Below the pieces are notes generated by a model, which did no database searches, was not told where the DNA came from, and was given only the letters and a program-made list of their open reading frames with translations. 64,000 nucleotides of DNA, taken from Planctomycetota bacterium (GTDB lineage Bacteria > Planctomycetota > Planctomycetia > Isosphaerales > Isosphaeraceae). Shown in pieces: positions 44,215 to 55,957 of the stretch. Both the position numbers and the translations under genes were made by a program. Position 1 is the stretch's first letter; each line of letters starts with the position of its first letter. The DNA lies in NCBI GenBank assembly GCA_028291545.1, contig JAQGHR010000057.1, positions 62,001 to 126,000 on the forward strand, given 5' to 3'.

Positions 44215-46353
44215 TCATGGCGCCTTGAAAACGGCGTCTCCGGTCCCCAGATTGCCCGCGGCATCGGTGGCGCGAACGGTGACGACATGGGTGCCGGGTT
44301 TCAGGTCCTTGAACGCGATGGAGATGGTCTCGTCCCGCGTGTCGAACAGGCCGTCATCGGGGAAGATCGCGACCCATTCGCCACCATCGAGGGCATAGGC
44401 TGCCTTCACGATCCGGGTGAAATCGTCCTTCAGGGTGACCTTTACCCCCGGCCCGGCCGTCGCCACGCCGATCGACGGCCCGAGGTGATCGATGATGAAC
44501 GGGTCGCTCGTGAGTTCACGAGTCAGGGCCGTTTCGGGCGGGTTCGAGGGCCGGTCGGTCGCCGTCACTCGCAATCGATAATGGCCTGCCGGGATCGCCG
44601 TGACGTCCCAGGCAAACGCCTTCTCCGTGAGCGGCGTCTCGGTCAGCTTGACCCAGTCGGGCCAGCCGTCCTTGCGGAGAGCGAGAGAAAAGGTCATCTC
44701 ATCGTCGTTCGGATCATTCGCATCCCAACGAACGGCCAGACGCGGCGCTCGCTGGGCACCCTCGCCGGCCGCCGGATCGGGCACAACGATCCTCGCGATC
44801 TCGGGGGGCAAGTTCGCGGTTTGATACAAAAGGGAGATCGATCGGAGTTCGGGCGTTGAGGCCGGGTCCGCAGTCTTCAGGAACGCCCGATATTGAACGA
44901 AACGGCCCAGCGGAACGCTGGCCTTCGCGCTGGCCGGGTCGGTGAGTAACGGCGACCAGTTCGACCAGGTCCCGTCAGGCTCGCCAACATTCCCGGTGCG
45001 GACCTGGACGGCCACCGACGTTTTCTCCGCAACCTCCGCCTTCCACGACACCGCACCGAACTTGCTCACGAGTTTGGTATCGTGGATGTCCGAAAGGATT
45101 GAGCCCGACTCCACGTAACCGGAAGTTAGCTTGAGGACCGCGCCGGGGTCTCCGGTGCCGACGAGGACGTCGCCCTTTTCGCTGCCGAGCATCGCCAGGA
45201 CCTGGCCGTGATCGAGCCTCGCGATCGGCGCCGATTCGCGTCCGAGATCGCGGACCTCATAAATGATCCCTTCCGGTCCGGTTCCGACGAGCAGTCGATC
45301 TTCCGAAAGCGCCAGCGCGTAGATCAGCGCCTTCGCCCTGAAAATCTCCCGAGGCGCGCCGTCCGTACCGATGCGATAGACCGCGTTCTCTCCGGGAGGA
45401 CCCGGCCTGGGCGTGGCGGTCCCGCCCGGAGGATTCCCGACGCCCGGCGGTGCCGGCGCATCGCCAGGGCGCACGCCCGGTACCTGAGCGGTGAGGATCG
45501 CGCCGGACCCGGGTGCAACCGCGCCCTCCATCGCCATCGGGCTGCCGAACCCTCGGCCGGAGCCCCCTCCCGATCCGCCTACGGACTCCGCCGCGGTCCC
45601 GGCGTAGAGGCCGCCGTCGGGACCGACCAGCAGACACCGGACTTCATTTTGAGGGGCGTCGTAGAGCACCGACGTCTTGCCGTCGGGCGTGACCTTGTAA
45701 ATCAGCCCCTCTCCGTCGCTTCCCGCGAAAACCGATCCGTCCGGCCCGACCGCAACGCACAGCAGATGCGAATGCTTGCTGTCGAGGAGGATGCTCCACT
45801 TCCCCGCAACGTCCCGCTTCCAGAGTTGACCGGTCGGCCCGGTCGCGGCGTATAGGTTTCCGGCGGGATCGGTCGCGAGGTCCCAGATGTACTTCACCGC
45901 GGCATCAATCTGCGACGTGGGGGTCTTGGGGTCGGTCAGCTCCACGATTTTCCCGCTCGGCCCCGTCCCGGCGAAGACTCGCCCGTCCGGCATGGCGACC
46001 AGCGAGAGCGCCTGCGAGTCGTCGGAGTCATGAACCATCGTCCAGGGGTCGTCGCCGGTCTTGCGGTAGATTTTCCCCGAGCTGCCCGTCGCAGCATAAA
46101 CGGCTCCGCTCTTGGCACGAGCGAGGTCCCAAACATGGGCCGCGTCGAGTGCCCCGACCGGCTCGACCATCCTCCCGAGGCGAATTCGGCCCGTGTCCGA
46201 GACGACCACCCGCTCCTTCTTCCCCTTCGCGAAGGCCGCTGGAGAGTCCTGCCTCCAGGTCTCGACCTTCGAGGCGCTCGCGATCGTCGCAAGGGCGACG
46301 AACAGGCTCAGAACCAGGGGGACCAATCGTCGCGAAGCGGCGAAATCGATCAC
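44215..46353 (-). CDS. Secreted beta-propeller protein with Gly/Pro-rich insert and FN3-like C terminus
   Basis: 712 aa. Signal peptide about 1-27. Repeated propeller blades with a near-identical motif: VYAATGSSGKIYR, VFAGTGPSGKIVE, LYAATGPTGQLWK, VFAGSDGEGLIYK and LYAGTAAES. A Gly/Pro-rich loop of about 60 residues (PGVGNPPGGTATPRPG within it) interrupts the next blade. The C terminus has an FN3/cadherin-like domain (LAVRWDANDPNDDEMTF, IPAGHYRLRVTATDR) and an Ig-like tail. Known relatives are unannotated planctomycete exported proteins. Function unknown; no catalytic motif. Confidence 0.75.
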   Translation of the reverse strand: MIDFAASRRLVPLVLSLFVALATIASASKVETWRQDSPAAFAKGKKERVVVSDTGRIRLGRMVEPVGALDAAHVWDLARAKSGAVYAATGSSGKIYRKTGDDPWTMVHDSDDSQALSLVAMPDGRVFAGTGPSGKIVELTDPKTPTSQIDAAVKYIWDLATDPAGNLYAATGPTGQLWKRDVAGKWSILLDSKHSHLLCVAVGPDGSVFAGSDGEGLIYKVTPDGKTSVLYDAPQNEVRCLLVGPDGGLYAGTAAESVGGSGGGSGRGFGSPMAMEGAVAPGSGAILTAQVPGVRPGDAPAPPGVGNPPGGTATPRPGPPGENAVYRIGTDGAPREIFRAKALIYALALSEDRLLVGTGPEGIIYEVRDLGRESAPIARLDHGQVLAMLGSEKGDVLVGTGDPGAVLKLTSGYVESGSILSDIHDTKLVSKFGAVSWKAEVAEKTSVAVQVRTGNVGEPDGTWSNWSPLLTDPASAKASVPLGRFVQYRAFLKTADPASTPELRSISLLYQTANLPPEIARIVVPDPAAGEGAQRAPRLAVRWDANDPNDDEMTFSLALRKDGWPDWVKLTETPLTEKAFAWDVTAIPAGHYRLRVTATDRPSNPPETALTRELTSDPFIIDHLGPSIGVATAGPGVKVTLKDDFTRIVKAAYALDGGEWVAIFPDDGLFDTRDETISIAFKDLKPGTHVVTVRATDAAGNLGTGDAVFKAP

Positions 46354-46407
46354 GGTCGTTCCTCCATGAGGGGGATCATCTCCATGATCAGAATAGCATG
46401 ATCAAGG

Positions 46408-47805
46408 TCATTCCGATACCGTGACCGGCGCCGGCAATGTGCGCCCGATCCGGTCCAATCGATAACCGAAACCGTCTCCCCCAACAGTCGAAAAATCGAC
46501 GCGCCCCTGCCTCCTCCGATACAGCCCCGGATGAACCGCTTCCTCGGGCCGGGACGCCTCGGGATAGAACTGCATCGCGTTGGTTTCGACGCCGCGAATC
46601 GTGCCCGCATGCGCCGCGAGCAGGACGTGCGGGATCTGGGCGAGCATCGGGTTCGTCAGATCCTGAACCATCAACGCCATCCCGTGCGCCTTCGCCCAGC
46701 ACAGCGAGAGCAAGGCCCCGGTCTGCGTCTTGCAAGTCTTCAACGCGACGCCGGTCCAGCCCAGCGATTGGCCGAGCTTGATGAACCGCCAGTCGTGGGC
46801 GCTCTCATCAAGGAACAGCGGGTTCCGTGCCGAGACCGAATGCACGTCGATCAGGTTCGCCTCAAGATCGTGCGGGAACGGCTGCTCGACGTAGAGCAAG
46901 TGCTCGAAAACCCAGGGTTGCTCAAGACGCAGCCTGTCCAGGATCGCGTTGACGTAGTCGGGCTCGCGCACTGTGCAGTTGAAATCGGCGGAAATCGCCT
47001 CGGCTCCGGTCTCGTTCGCGATCTGGCCGACCTTCACCATGCGATTGTAGTCCCATTCCCCGTCGTCGCCGCGCAGCTTGACCTTGAGGCTCGTCAAGCC
47101 GTCGCGTTCGATCCAGTCTCGCAACAACACAGGGTATCCGTCGCGCGGCTCCTCGCCGGTCAGCTCCGCCGCGTCGATCGGATCTTTGCCGCCGACCAGA
47201 TGCCACGCGGGCAGCGACGTCGGCACCGGATCGGCGAAGAAATCGGCCGGGTAGCGACCGCGAAAGAGTTCTGGATCGCCCAGGTACGTGGACAGGTCCG
47301 CGTTCATGAATTCCGAGGTATATGTCTGATACGTCGGCACGCCATTCAGCACCCCATACGCGTCGTGAAGTGCCAGATCGAAGGCGGAGTTGCAGATCAG
47401 GGCCGCCAACCATGGCATCGGTTCCGCGGGGAGCTTCTCGGCCTCGAATTCCCGGCCATGGAGCTCCGAAAGATGAATGTCGATGAATTCATGGCCGATC
47501 TCCATCGCATGTCCGAAGCTCTGGACGTCCGATGCCCAGGACCGGTTCAGGCTTCGACAGAAACCGACCATCGCCTCATACCGCTCCGCGACCGTGAGCC
47601 GACTCGGCCAGGCCCATTGAACGCTCAGCGGCGTCTCACCCCAGCCCTCGGCGCGCCGGCCTCGACGGTCCTCGACCGTCAGCTTGACTCGTGCGCATGT
47701 CACCTCCGTCAAGGTCTCCGGCCCGAACTTGAGCGGCATCCTGGTCCGAACCGGCAACAGGTAGAGGCTCGCGGCGGCGGGGCGCACATCGGTTGTCCGA
47801 GGCAT
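46408..47805 (-). CDS. Enolase-superfamily enzyme (mandelate racemase/muconate-lactonizing type)
   Basis: 465 aa. A capping N-terminal domain is followed by a TIM barrel with the KxK motif K241-V-K243, and metal ligands consistent with D274 (ADFNC), E307 (VEQPF) and D333/E334 (DES). K356 is a candidate opposite base. The pattern matches the muconate-lactonizing/dipeptide-epimerase type chemistry of proton abstraction alpha to a carboxylate. Longer than usual (about 370) by an insertion around 155-235. Substrate unknown. The MGDG-synthase-like gene is 73 bp upstream on the same strand. Confidence 0.82.
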   Translation of the reverse strand: MPRTTDVRPAAASLYLLPVRTRMPLKFGPETLTEVTCARVKLTVEDRRGRRAEGWGETPLSVQWAWPSRLTVAERYEAMVGFCRSLNRSWASDVQSFGHAMEIGHEFIDIHLSELHGREFEAEKLPAEPMPWLAALICNSAFDLALHDAYGVLNGVPTYQTYTSEFMNADLSTYLGDPELFRGRYPADFFADPVPTSLPAWHLVGGKDPIDAAELTGEEPRDGYPVLLRDWIERDGLTSLKVKLRGDDGEWDYNRMVKVGQIANETGAEAISADFNCTVREPDYVNAILDRLRLEQPWVFEHLLYVEQPFPHDLEANLIDVHSVSARNPLFLDESAHDWRFIKLGQSLGWTGVALKTCKTQTGALLSLCWAKAHGMALMVQDLTNPMLAQIPHVLLAAHAGTIRGVETNAMQFYPEASRPEEAVHPGLYRRRQGRVDFSTVGGDGFGYRLDRIGRTLPAPVTVSE

Positions 47806-47878
47806 GGGGTGAAGGCTCCCAAACTGTCGATCAATGGAATACTACAACATGCAAAATTTCTAGAATTGCCTATGCGGT

Positions 47879-49003
47879 CTACATCTTATTCACCAACGAG
47901 ACGATGTCCATCGCCGCGTTCGGCCGTGCCAGGCGGAGCGAGTTCGCCCGCATCGCGGCCAGGCGGGCGGGATCATCGAGCAGCTTATCGACCTTGTAGG
48001 CAAGCACGGGGAGGTTATTGCACCGGATGGCGGCGCCCTCTTCGAGCAGGTGGTCGCTGTTCCGCTCTTCCTGACCCGGAATCGGGTTGACCACGACGTA
48101 AATCAGCCCCTTGGCCAGCGCCTCGGACGTCGTCAGGCCTCCCGGTTTGCCGACGATGAGATCGGCTGCGGTCATCAACTCGTGCATCTCTTTCGTGAAC
48201 CCGAGCACCTTGAACGTGACCCTCGGATGCGAGGCAAGTCTCGCCACTTGATTCTCGACCTTGGTTTTCAACTCCTCGTTCTTGCCACAGACGGCAATAA
48301 TTTGGGCCTCGTTTCGCAGATTAACCAGCGAGTCCAGCAATTCCTCGACGCGACCGACGCCGAACCCTCCCGCGGAAACCAGGATCGTCGTCAGATCCGC
48401 CCTGAGCCCGTGCTTCAATCGCATCGCCGCCTTGTCCGCCGGCGCCGAGAAGACCGGGTCGATCGGAATCCCGGTTACGGTGATGTGGCCGGGAGAAATG
48501 CCAAGCTCTTGCAGGTGAGCCCGGGTCTCGTCGATGGCCACGAAGTAATGCTCGCACCGCTGGCATAACCACATCGCATGCACGTCGAAATCCGTGACCA
48601 CCGTGGCCTGCCGGCAAACGAGCTTGGCCTTGGCCCTCATCCAGGCGATGATTTCGGCCGGCAGGAAATGCGTACACACCGTGACGTCCGGCTGGTACTT
48701 CCGGAGCAACTTGGCGAACGGTCGGGTGTTCAATTTCTCGAAGGCGAGCTTGGTTGGCCGGTTCTTCCAGGGCGTGTCGAGCTGATCGTAGAGCCATCCC
48801 AGGACTTCCGGCATGGTGTTGACCATATCGATGTAGGCCTTGGAATACATCCTCCGGAACAATGGGTTGGTGAATTCCAGAGTATCCACATGACGGACTT
48901 CCTCGACCTCTCCGCTTGCTTCGAAGGCTCTCTCCAGGGCTTGCGCCGCCCGGACGTGGCCAGCGCCGGCCGAAGCGGAGAGAATCAGGACTTTTCTCGG
49001 CAT
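47879..49003 (-). CDS. MGDG-synthase-like glycosyltransferase (GT28)
   Basis: 374 aa. N-terminal LSASAGAGHVRAAQALERAF (about 8-27) is the signature of processive diacylglycerol glucosyl/galactosyltransferases and plant-type MGDG synthases. The C-terminal donor site has VGKPGGLTTSEALAKG. GGAAGGA precedes the ATG. Such enzymes transfer a hexose from a UDP sugar to diacylglycerol, making glycolipids on the cytoplasmic membrane face. The exact sugar and acceptor are not deducible. Confidence 0.88.
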   Translation of the reverse strand: MPRKVLILSASAGAGHVRAAQALERAFEASGEVEEVRHVDTLEFTNPLFRRMYSKAYIDMVNTMPEVLGWLYDQLDTPWKNRPTKLAFEKLNTRPFAKLLRKYQPDVTVCTHFLPAEIIAWMRAKAKLVCRQATVVTDFDVHAMWLCQRCEHYFVAIDETRAHLQELGISPGHITVTGIPIDPVFSAPADKAAMRLKHGLRADLTTILVSAGGFGVGRVEELLDSLVNLRNEAQIIAVCGKNEELKTKVENQVARLASHPRVTFKVLGFTKEMHELMTAADLIVGKPGGLTTSEALAKGLIYVVVNPIPGQEERNSDHLLEEGAAIRCNNLPVLAYKVDKLLDDPARLAAMRANSLRLARPNAAMDIVSLVNKM

Positions 49004-49073
49004 AATACAGGTCCTTCCCGTGAGTCGTGTCTCGCCATCATGCGCCGGGATAGCCCTGGCTGCCAGTGTCTGC

Positions 49074-49079
49074 TAGAAT
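49074..49079 (+). promoter_or_regulatory. Candidate -10 box (TAGAAT) upstream of PSD1
   Basis: TAGAAT, five of six bases of the sigma-70 -10 consensus, 52 bp before the PSD1 start. No good -35 hexamer lies 16-18 bp upstream, so this is weak. The same 11-mer CTAGAATTGCC occurs at 47860-47870. Confidence 0.2.
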
Positions 49080-49130
49080 TGCCGAATCAGCCCGCCCCGC
49101 CCCACCCACCCTCCCCGAGGCTTCCGGCGT

Positions 49131-51923
<2,793 letters not shown>

Positions 51924-51960
51924 GTTCCCCTCGAGTGCGTCCGTCCTGGAGCCTTCGCCG

Positions 51961-53394
51961 ATGTCTCATCATCCCCTTCGCCCCGAAGACGCCTTCCTCA
52001 CCCGTCGCGAACTCCTCCAGCGCGGAGGCATGGGCCTCGGCCTCGTGGGTCTGGCGGGCGTGATGGCCGGGGAGGGGATGCTCGCCTCCGAGGCCAGGGC
52101 CGACATCGACCTTCGGCCTCTCGCACCCAAGAGGCCTCACTTCGCCCCGAAAGCGCAGCGAGTGGTGCATCTCTTCATGAACGGGGGGCCGTCGCAGGTC
52201 GATACGTTCGACCCGAAACCCCTCCTCGACAGGTACCACGGCAAGCCCCTGCCGAACCCGAATCTACGGACCGAGCGGAAGACCAGCGGGGCGCTTCGAT
52301 CCCCGTTCAAGTTCGCGAAGTACGGGGAATGTGGCCTGGAGGTGAGCGAACTCTTCGCCGAGACGGCCAAGCACGCGGACGACCTCTGCGTGATCCGCTC
52401 CATGGTGGCGGACGTGCCCAATCATGAACCTTCGCTGATGCTGATGAATTGCGGTGAATCCCGGCTGGCCCGGCCCAGCATGGGGTCGTGGGTCACCTAT
52501 GGACTCGGGTCGGAGAACCAGAACCTGCCGGGCTTCCTCGCCATGTGTCCAGGTGGTTACCCGATCGTCTCCACGCAGAACTGGCGGTCGGCGTTCCTGC
52601 CGGGAGCCTACCAGGGAACGTACATCAATACGCAGCATAAAGACGTCCAGAAGCTGATCGAAAATATCAAGAACAACTCGGCAACACCCGAGCAGCAGCG
52701 TCGCCAGCTCGACCTGGTCCGCCGGCTCAACGAGGCCCACCTGGAACCCCGGCAGGCGGACGCGCAGCTCGAAGCCCGGATCCAGTCGTTCGAGCTGGCC
52801 TACCGGATGCAATCCGAAGCGGCCGAGGCCTTCGATCTCGCACTGGAGCCGAAAGCCACGCGCGAGATGTACGGCGATTCCACTCACGGCCGACAGCTCC
52901 TGCTCACCCGGCGCTTGCTGGAGCGGGGCGTCCGATTCATCCAGGTCTGGAGCGGCGACGGGCAGCCCTGGGACAATCACGACAACATCGAAGGGGCCCA
53001 TCGCCACCAGGCCAAGGAATGGGATCGGCCGATCTCGGCGTTCCTCACCGACCTGAAACAGCGGGGCCTCTTCGACAGCACCCTCGTCATCTGGGGTGGC
53101 GAGTTCGGCCGCACTCCGGTCGCCGAACTCCCTCAGCTTTCAGGCCGCGACCACAATCATTACGGGTTCACGATGTGGCTTGCCGGCGGCGGGGCCAAGG
53201 GCGGATACGTTCACGGAAAGACCGATGAGGCGGGGTTCGCGGCGGTCGAAGACAAGGTCCACGTCCATGACCTCCATGCGACGATCCTCCACCTTCTCGG
53301 TTTCGACCACGAGAAGCTGACCTATCGATACGCAGGCCGAGATTTCCGGCTGACCGACGTGCATGGCAAGCTCGTCAGCAAGCTACTCGCTTGA
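51961..53394 (+). CDS. DUF1501 protein, Tat-exported, partner of PSD1
   Basis: 477 aa from ATG 51961 (GGAG 10 bp upstream); the frame extends to 51895, inside the PSD1 gene. Tat-type signal TRRELL followed by a Gly/Leu-rich stretch. Motifs: VVHLFMNGGPSQVDTFDPKP, DDLCVIRSMVAD, WGGEFGRTPVAE and HDLHATILHLLGFDHEKLTYRYAGRDFRLTDVHG. Converges with the Pcs-like gene, 8 bp between stops. Confidence 0.94.
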   Translation: MSHHPLRPEDAFLTRRELLQRGGMGLGLVGLAGVMAGEGMLASEARADIDLRPLAPKRPHFAPKAQRVVHLFMNGGPSQVDTFDPKPLLDRYHGKPLPNPNLRTERKTSGALRSPFKFAKYGECGLEVSELFAETAKHADDLCVIRSMVADVPNHEPSLMLMNCGESRLARPSMGSWVTYGLGSENQNLPGFLAMCPGGYPIVSTQNWRSAFLPGAYQGTYINTQHKDVQKLIENIKNNSATPEQQRRQLDLVRRLNEAHLEPRQADAQLEARIQSFELAYRMQSEAAEAFDLALEPKATREMYGDSTHGRQLLLTRRLLERGVRFIQVWSGDGQPWDNHDNIEGAHRHQAKEWDRPISAFLTDLKQRGLFDSTLVIWGGEFGRTPVAELPQLSGRDHNHYGFTMWLAGGGAKGGYVHGKTDEAGFAAVEDKVHVHDLHATILHLLGFDHEKLTYRYAGRDFRLTDVHGKLVSKLLA

Positions 53395-53402
53395 TCCGCC
53401 GA

Positions 53403-54320
53403 TCACGATTCGTCGACGGGCAGCGATCTGACCCGCGTGCGGCGGCCCCACCAGAATCGGAACGTGACGGCCCAGGATGCGCCGAGGTACCAGAGGGGAT
53501 AAAGCGTCGACGCCAGGACCAACGCCCGGGTGAAGCCATCCGGCACGCGGTGCCCCGGCGAGCTGACGCCCGGCAATGACCAGAAGATCCAGGCCAGCAG
53601 CAGCGACCAGAACGCGGCGCCGATGTTGCTGATCTTGTTGAGGAGACCCGGCCGCGAGGAGGGATACAGGTATCGGCTGGGCACGAAGGTCAGCGCGGAA
53701 AGCAGCAGGATGATCCCGAGGGCCACGCTCCCGGGCAGGTCCAGCACGTACAGGTAGAACGCAACGATGTTCCAGAGCGACGGAAAGCCGAGGAAATAGC
53801 CGTCGTCGGTCTTGATCGACGTCTGGCAGAAGCCGTACGCACTGGCCAGCAACGGAACGATCAGCCAGACCTCCTGCCCGGGCGGCAGGATCTCGGCTCG
53901 CCAGATGAGCATCAGCGGCAAGCAGGTGTATGTGAGCCAATCGACCAGGTCATCAAGCCTACGCCCATCAAAGCCGGGCAAGACTTCTTTGACTCGAATT
54001 CGGCGGGCGAGCGTCCCGTCGGTCGCGTCGATCAGGCAGGCGACGAGCATCAAGAGGAACGTGCCGCGAAATGCCGACGCATCGCCTCGGACGAGAAGGA
54101 CGAGCATCCCGGCGGCGGCCACGGCGCCGAGTGCCGTGTAGAGATGGACACTCCAGGCGAGAGTGCGGACCAGGAGGCTCCGTCCCGTCCTGGGTGTGCG
54201 ACGAGTGAGGGCGCGACTGCGGGCGCCGCGGATGACCCAGCGCGCCACGCGGTTGCGCGCGAGCTTGTCGCCCACGGATCGCCACCGGGTATTTCGGTCC
54301 CGCGCCCGATTCTCAACCAT
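53403..54320 (-). CDS. CDP-alcohol phosphotransferase, phosphatidylcholine-synthase (Pcs)-like
   Basis: 305 aa from ATG 54320, preceded by GAGGAGGGG and overlapping the permease stop by 8 bp. An Arg-rich N terminus is followed by about eight membrane helices. The motif is D101-G102-x2-A105-R106-x12-G119-x3-D123-x3-D127. The usual CDP-alcohol phosphotransferase motif has x8 after AR; from memory, x12 is the form found in bacterial phosphatidylcholine synthases, which join choline to CDP-diacylglycerol. DDLVDWLTYTCLP just after it also fits Pcs. Other headgroups (for example inositol or glycerophosphate) cannot be excluded from sequence alone. Confidence 0.82.
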   Translation of the reverse strand: MVENRARDRNTRWRSVGDKLARNRVARWVIRGARSRALTRRTPRTGRSLLVRTLAWSVHLYTALGAVAAAGMLVLLVRGDASAFRGTFLLMLVACLIDATDGTLARRIRVKEVLPGFDGRRLDDLVDWLTYTCLPLMLIWRAEILPPGQEVWLIVPLLASAYGFCQTSIKTDDGYFLGFPSLWNIVAFYLYVLDLPGSVALGIILLLSALTFVPSRYLYPSSRPGLLNKISNIGAAFWSLLLAWIFWSLPGVSSPGHRVPDGFTRALVLASTLYPLWYLGASWAVTFRFWWGRRTRVRSLPVDES

Positions 54321-55839
54321 TGTCGCCCCTCCTCGCGGGGGTCGCCCCACCGGCGGCCACGCCTCGCCTGGCCGTATTATAATAAAGGCCGCCAACGGCA
54401 AGCAGGGCAATTGTTCCGAGCGGGGCGAGAAATCGCTGCGGGAACTCAGCGCCGTAGATCTCGGCTCGGGGCCACCCGGTATTGATCACGATCACGAATC
54501 CCCATACCACCGCCAGGACATTGACCGGCAGGCCGAATCGTCCCAGCGAGAACAGGCGTGTGCCGTCGGTATCGGTCGTGTCGGCCCCGGGCCAGCCCTT
54601 GAGTCGGTAGACGAGCAGGGGAAAACTCACCAGCCAGTATGCCAGATTGATCCACACAACCGAAACCGAGCCGATCGCCTCAACGACGCGAGGATAGTTC
54701 AGATTGAGCAGCAGGACGGCTACGGCAAGGAAGCCCACGGCCACCGCCGGACCGATCGGAGTCCGCGAGGTCCGATCGACAGTCGCCAACGCCCTCGCGC
54801 CGGGCAAGAGTCCGTCGCGCGCCATCGCGAAGACCAATCGCACCGCGCCGGTCTGGACCGCCAGGGTGCAAGACCCGATGGCGATCGCGACGGACGCGAG
54901 CAGGATCGTGCCAATCGCCGGTCCGAGGGCCCTGGTCACGATCGAAGCCAGCCCGCCATCGGGCAGTCCGAGTGTCGGGTCGTTCGGATCGGGCGCGGCC
55001 ATCATTCCCGAGAGGATCAGGAGTCCCCCCAGGATCGAGGCCGAGACGATCGCATGAAGGATCGCTCGCGGTGACTTCTTCCGTGGCGAGACGGTCTCTT
55101 CGGCAAGCGACCCGGCCGTCTCGAATCCATAGAGGACGTACGACGCGGTGAGCGCCGCGGCCAGAAATGCGCCGGGGCCAAGGACCTTGCCCGAGGGAGA
55201 GATCCCTCGACCGAAAACGACGCCTGGACCGTGACGGGCCTTCACGAACAGCAGCGCCACCAGAAGGACGGCCCCCAGGATCTCCGCGAGGACCCCGATA
55301 TTATTGATTCTCGCCATCAGCGCAACGCCGCGAGCGTTCAGGATCGTCGTCAGCACGATCAGGCCGCTGCCGAGGATCACGGCGTTCTTGGCCGAATCCG
55401 CCGGATCGGCCGCACTCCCGATCAATTGAAACGCCGGGGAAATGATCGGCAAGACCGACTGGAGCGCCATGGCGACCGCCGCAAGGGCCGCGATCGATCC
55501 GGCGAGAGATACCCATCCCGCCAGCCATCCCAACCAGCCGGAGCCTACCTGCTTGCCCCACTGATAGACGCTGCCGCACAGAGGGAAGTGCGCCGAGAGC
55601 TCGGCGAATCCGAGGGCCACGCAAATCTGCCCGAGCGCCACGACCGGCCAGGTCCAGAAAAAGCCGGGTCCGGCGGCCCGGTAGCCCATCGGGAACATCT
55701 GGAACAGGCCCGTCAGGATCGAAATGTAGGCAAATCCCGCCGCGAACGACGAGAACCCCCCGAGCGACCGGCCGAGGCTCTGCGCATACCCAAACCCGGC
55801 CAGGTCGGATTCGTCGTTCAGTTCGGGGGGGTTGGGCAC
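54313..55839 (-). CDS. APC-superfamily amino acid/amine permease
   Basis: 508 aa with about 12-14 hydrophobic helices. N-terminal GFGYAQSLGRSLGGFSSFAAG and WTWPVVALGQICVALGFAELS fit bacterial APC-family (AA_permease_2) carriers. It overlaps the Pcs-like start by 8 bp, so the two are translationally coupled. APC members include ethanolamine permeases and, in yeast, the choline/ethanolamine carrier Hnm1; with a Pcs-like gene downstream an amine substrate is a reasonable guess, but sequence alone does not show it. No strong ribosome-binding site precedes ATG 55839. Confidence 0.88.
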   Translation of the reverse strand: MPNPPELNDESDLAGFGYAQSLGRSLGGFSSFAAGFAYISILTGLFQMFPMGYRAAGPGFFWTWPVVALGQICVALGFAELSAHFPLCGSVYQWGKQVGSGWLGWLAGWVSLAGSIAALAAVAMALQSVLPIISPAFQLIGSAADPADSAKNAVILGSGLIVLTTILNARGVALMARINNIGVLAEILGAVLLVALLFVKARHGPGVVFGRGISPSGKVLGPGAFLAAALTASYVLYGFETAGSLAEETVSPRKKSPRAILHAIVSASILGGLLILSGMMAAPDPNDPTLGLPDGGLASIVTRALGPAIGTILLASVAIAIGSCTLAVQTGAVRLVFAMARDGLLPGARALATVDRTSRTPIGPAVAVGFLAVAVLLLNLNYPRVVEAIGSVSVVWINLAYWLVSFPLLVYRLKGWPGADTTDTDGTRLFSLGRFGLPVNVLAVVWGFVIVINTGWPRAEIYGAEFPQRFLAPLGTIALLAVGGLYYNTARRGVAAGGATPARRGDNG

Positions 55840-55894
55840 GAGTCGGGCGCCCGCAAAGGTCGGCGGTTGAATGAAGGACAGATCGCAAACGAAG

Positions 55895-55934
55895 GATGAC
55901 CGACGACTACTCGGGGGAGAGGTCGCCGGTCATC
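55895..55934 (-). terminator. Hairpin between methyltransferase and permease, possible attenuator
   Basis: Stem GATGACCG-A-CGAC / GTCG-C-CGGTCATC (55895-55907 and 55922-55934), 12 pairs with one mismatch, loop of 14. It lies 24 bp past the methyltransferase stop in the direction of transcription. The RNA beyond it (TTCGTTTGCG) is only mildly U-rich, so partial termination is the most that can be suggested. Confidence 0.4.
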
Positions 55935-55957
55935 GGTACTCGGCCTCTTCGACGGAA

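Noticed and set aside
46531..48090. 519-codon plus-strand frame crossing two minus-strand genes
   Set aside because: It spans the enolase-superfamily and glycosyltransferase genes including their gap; no promoter, ribosome-binding site or family support.
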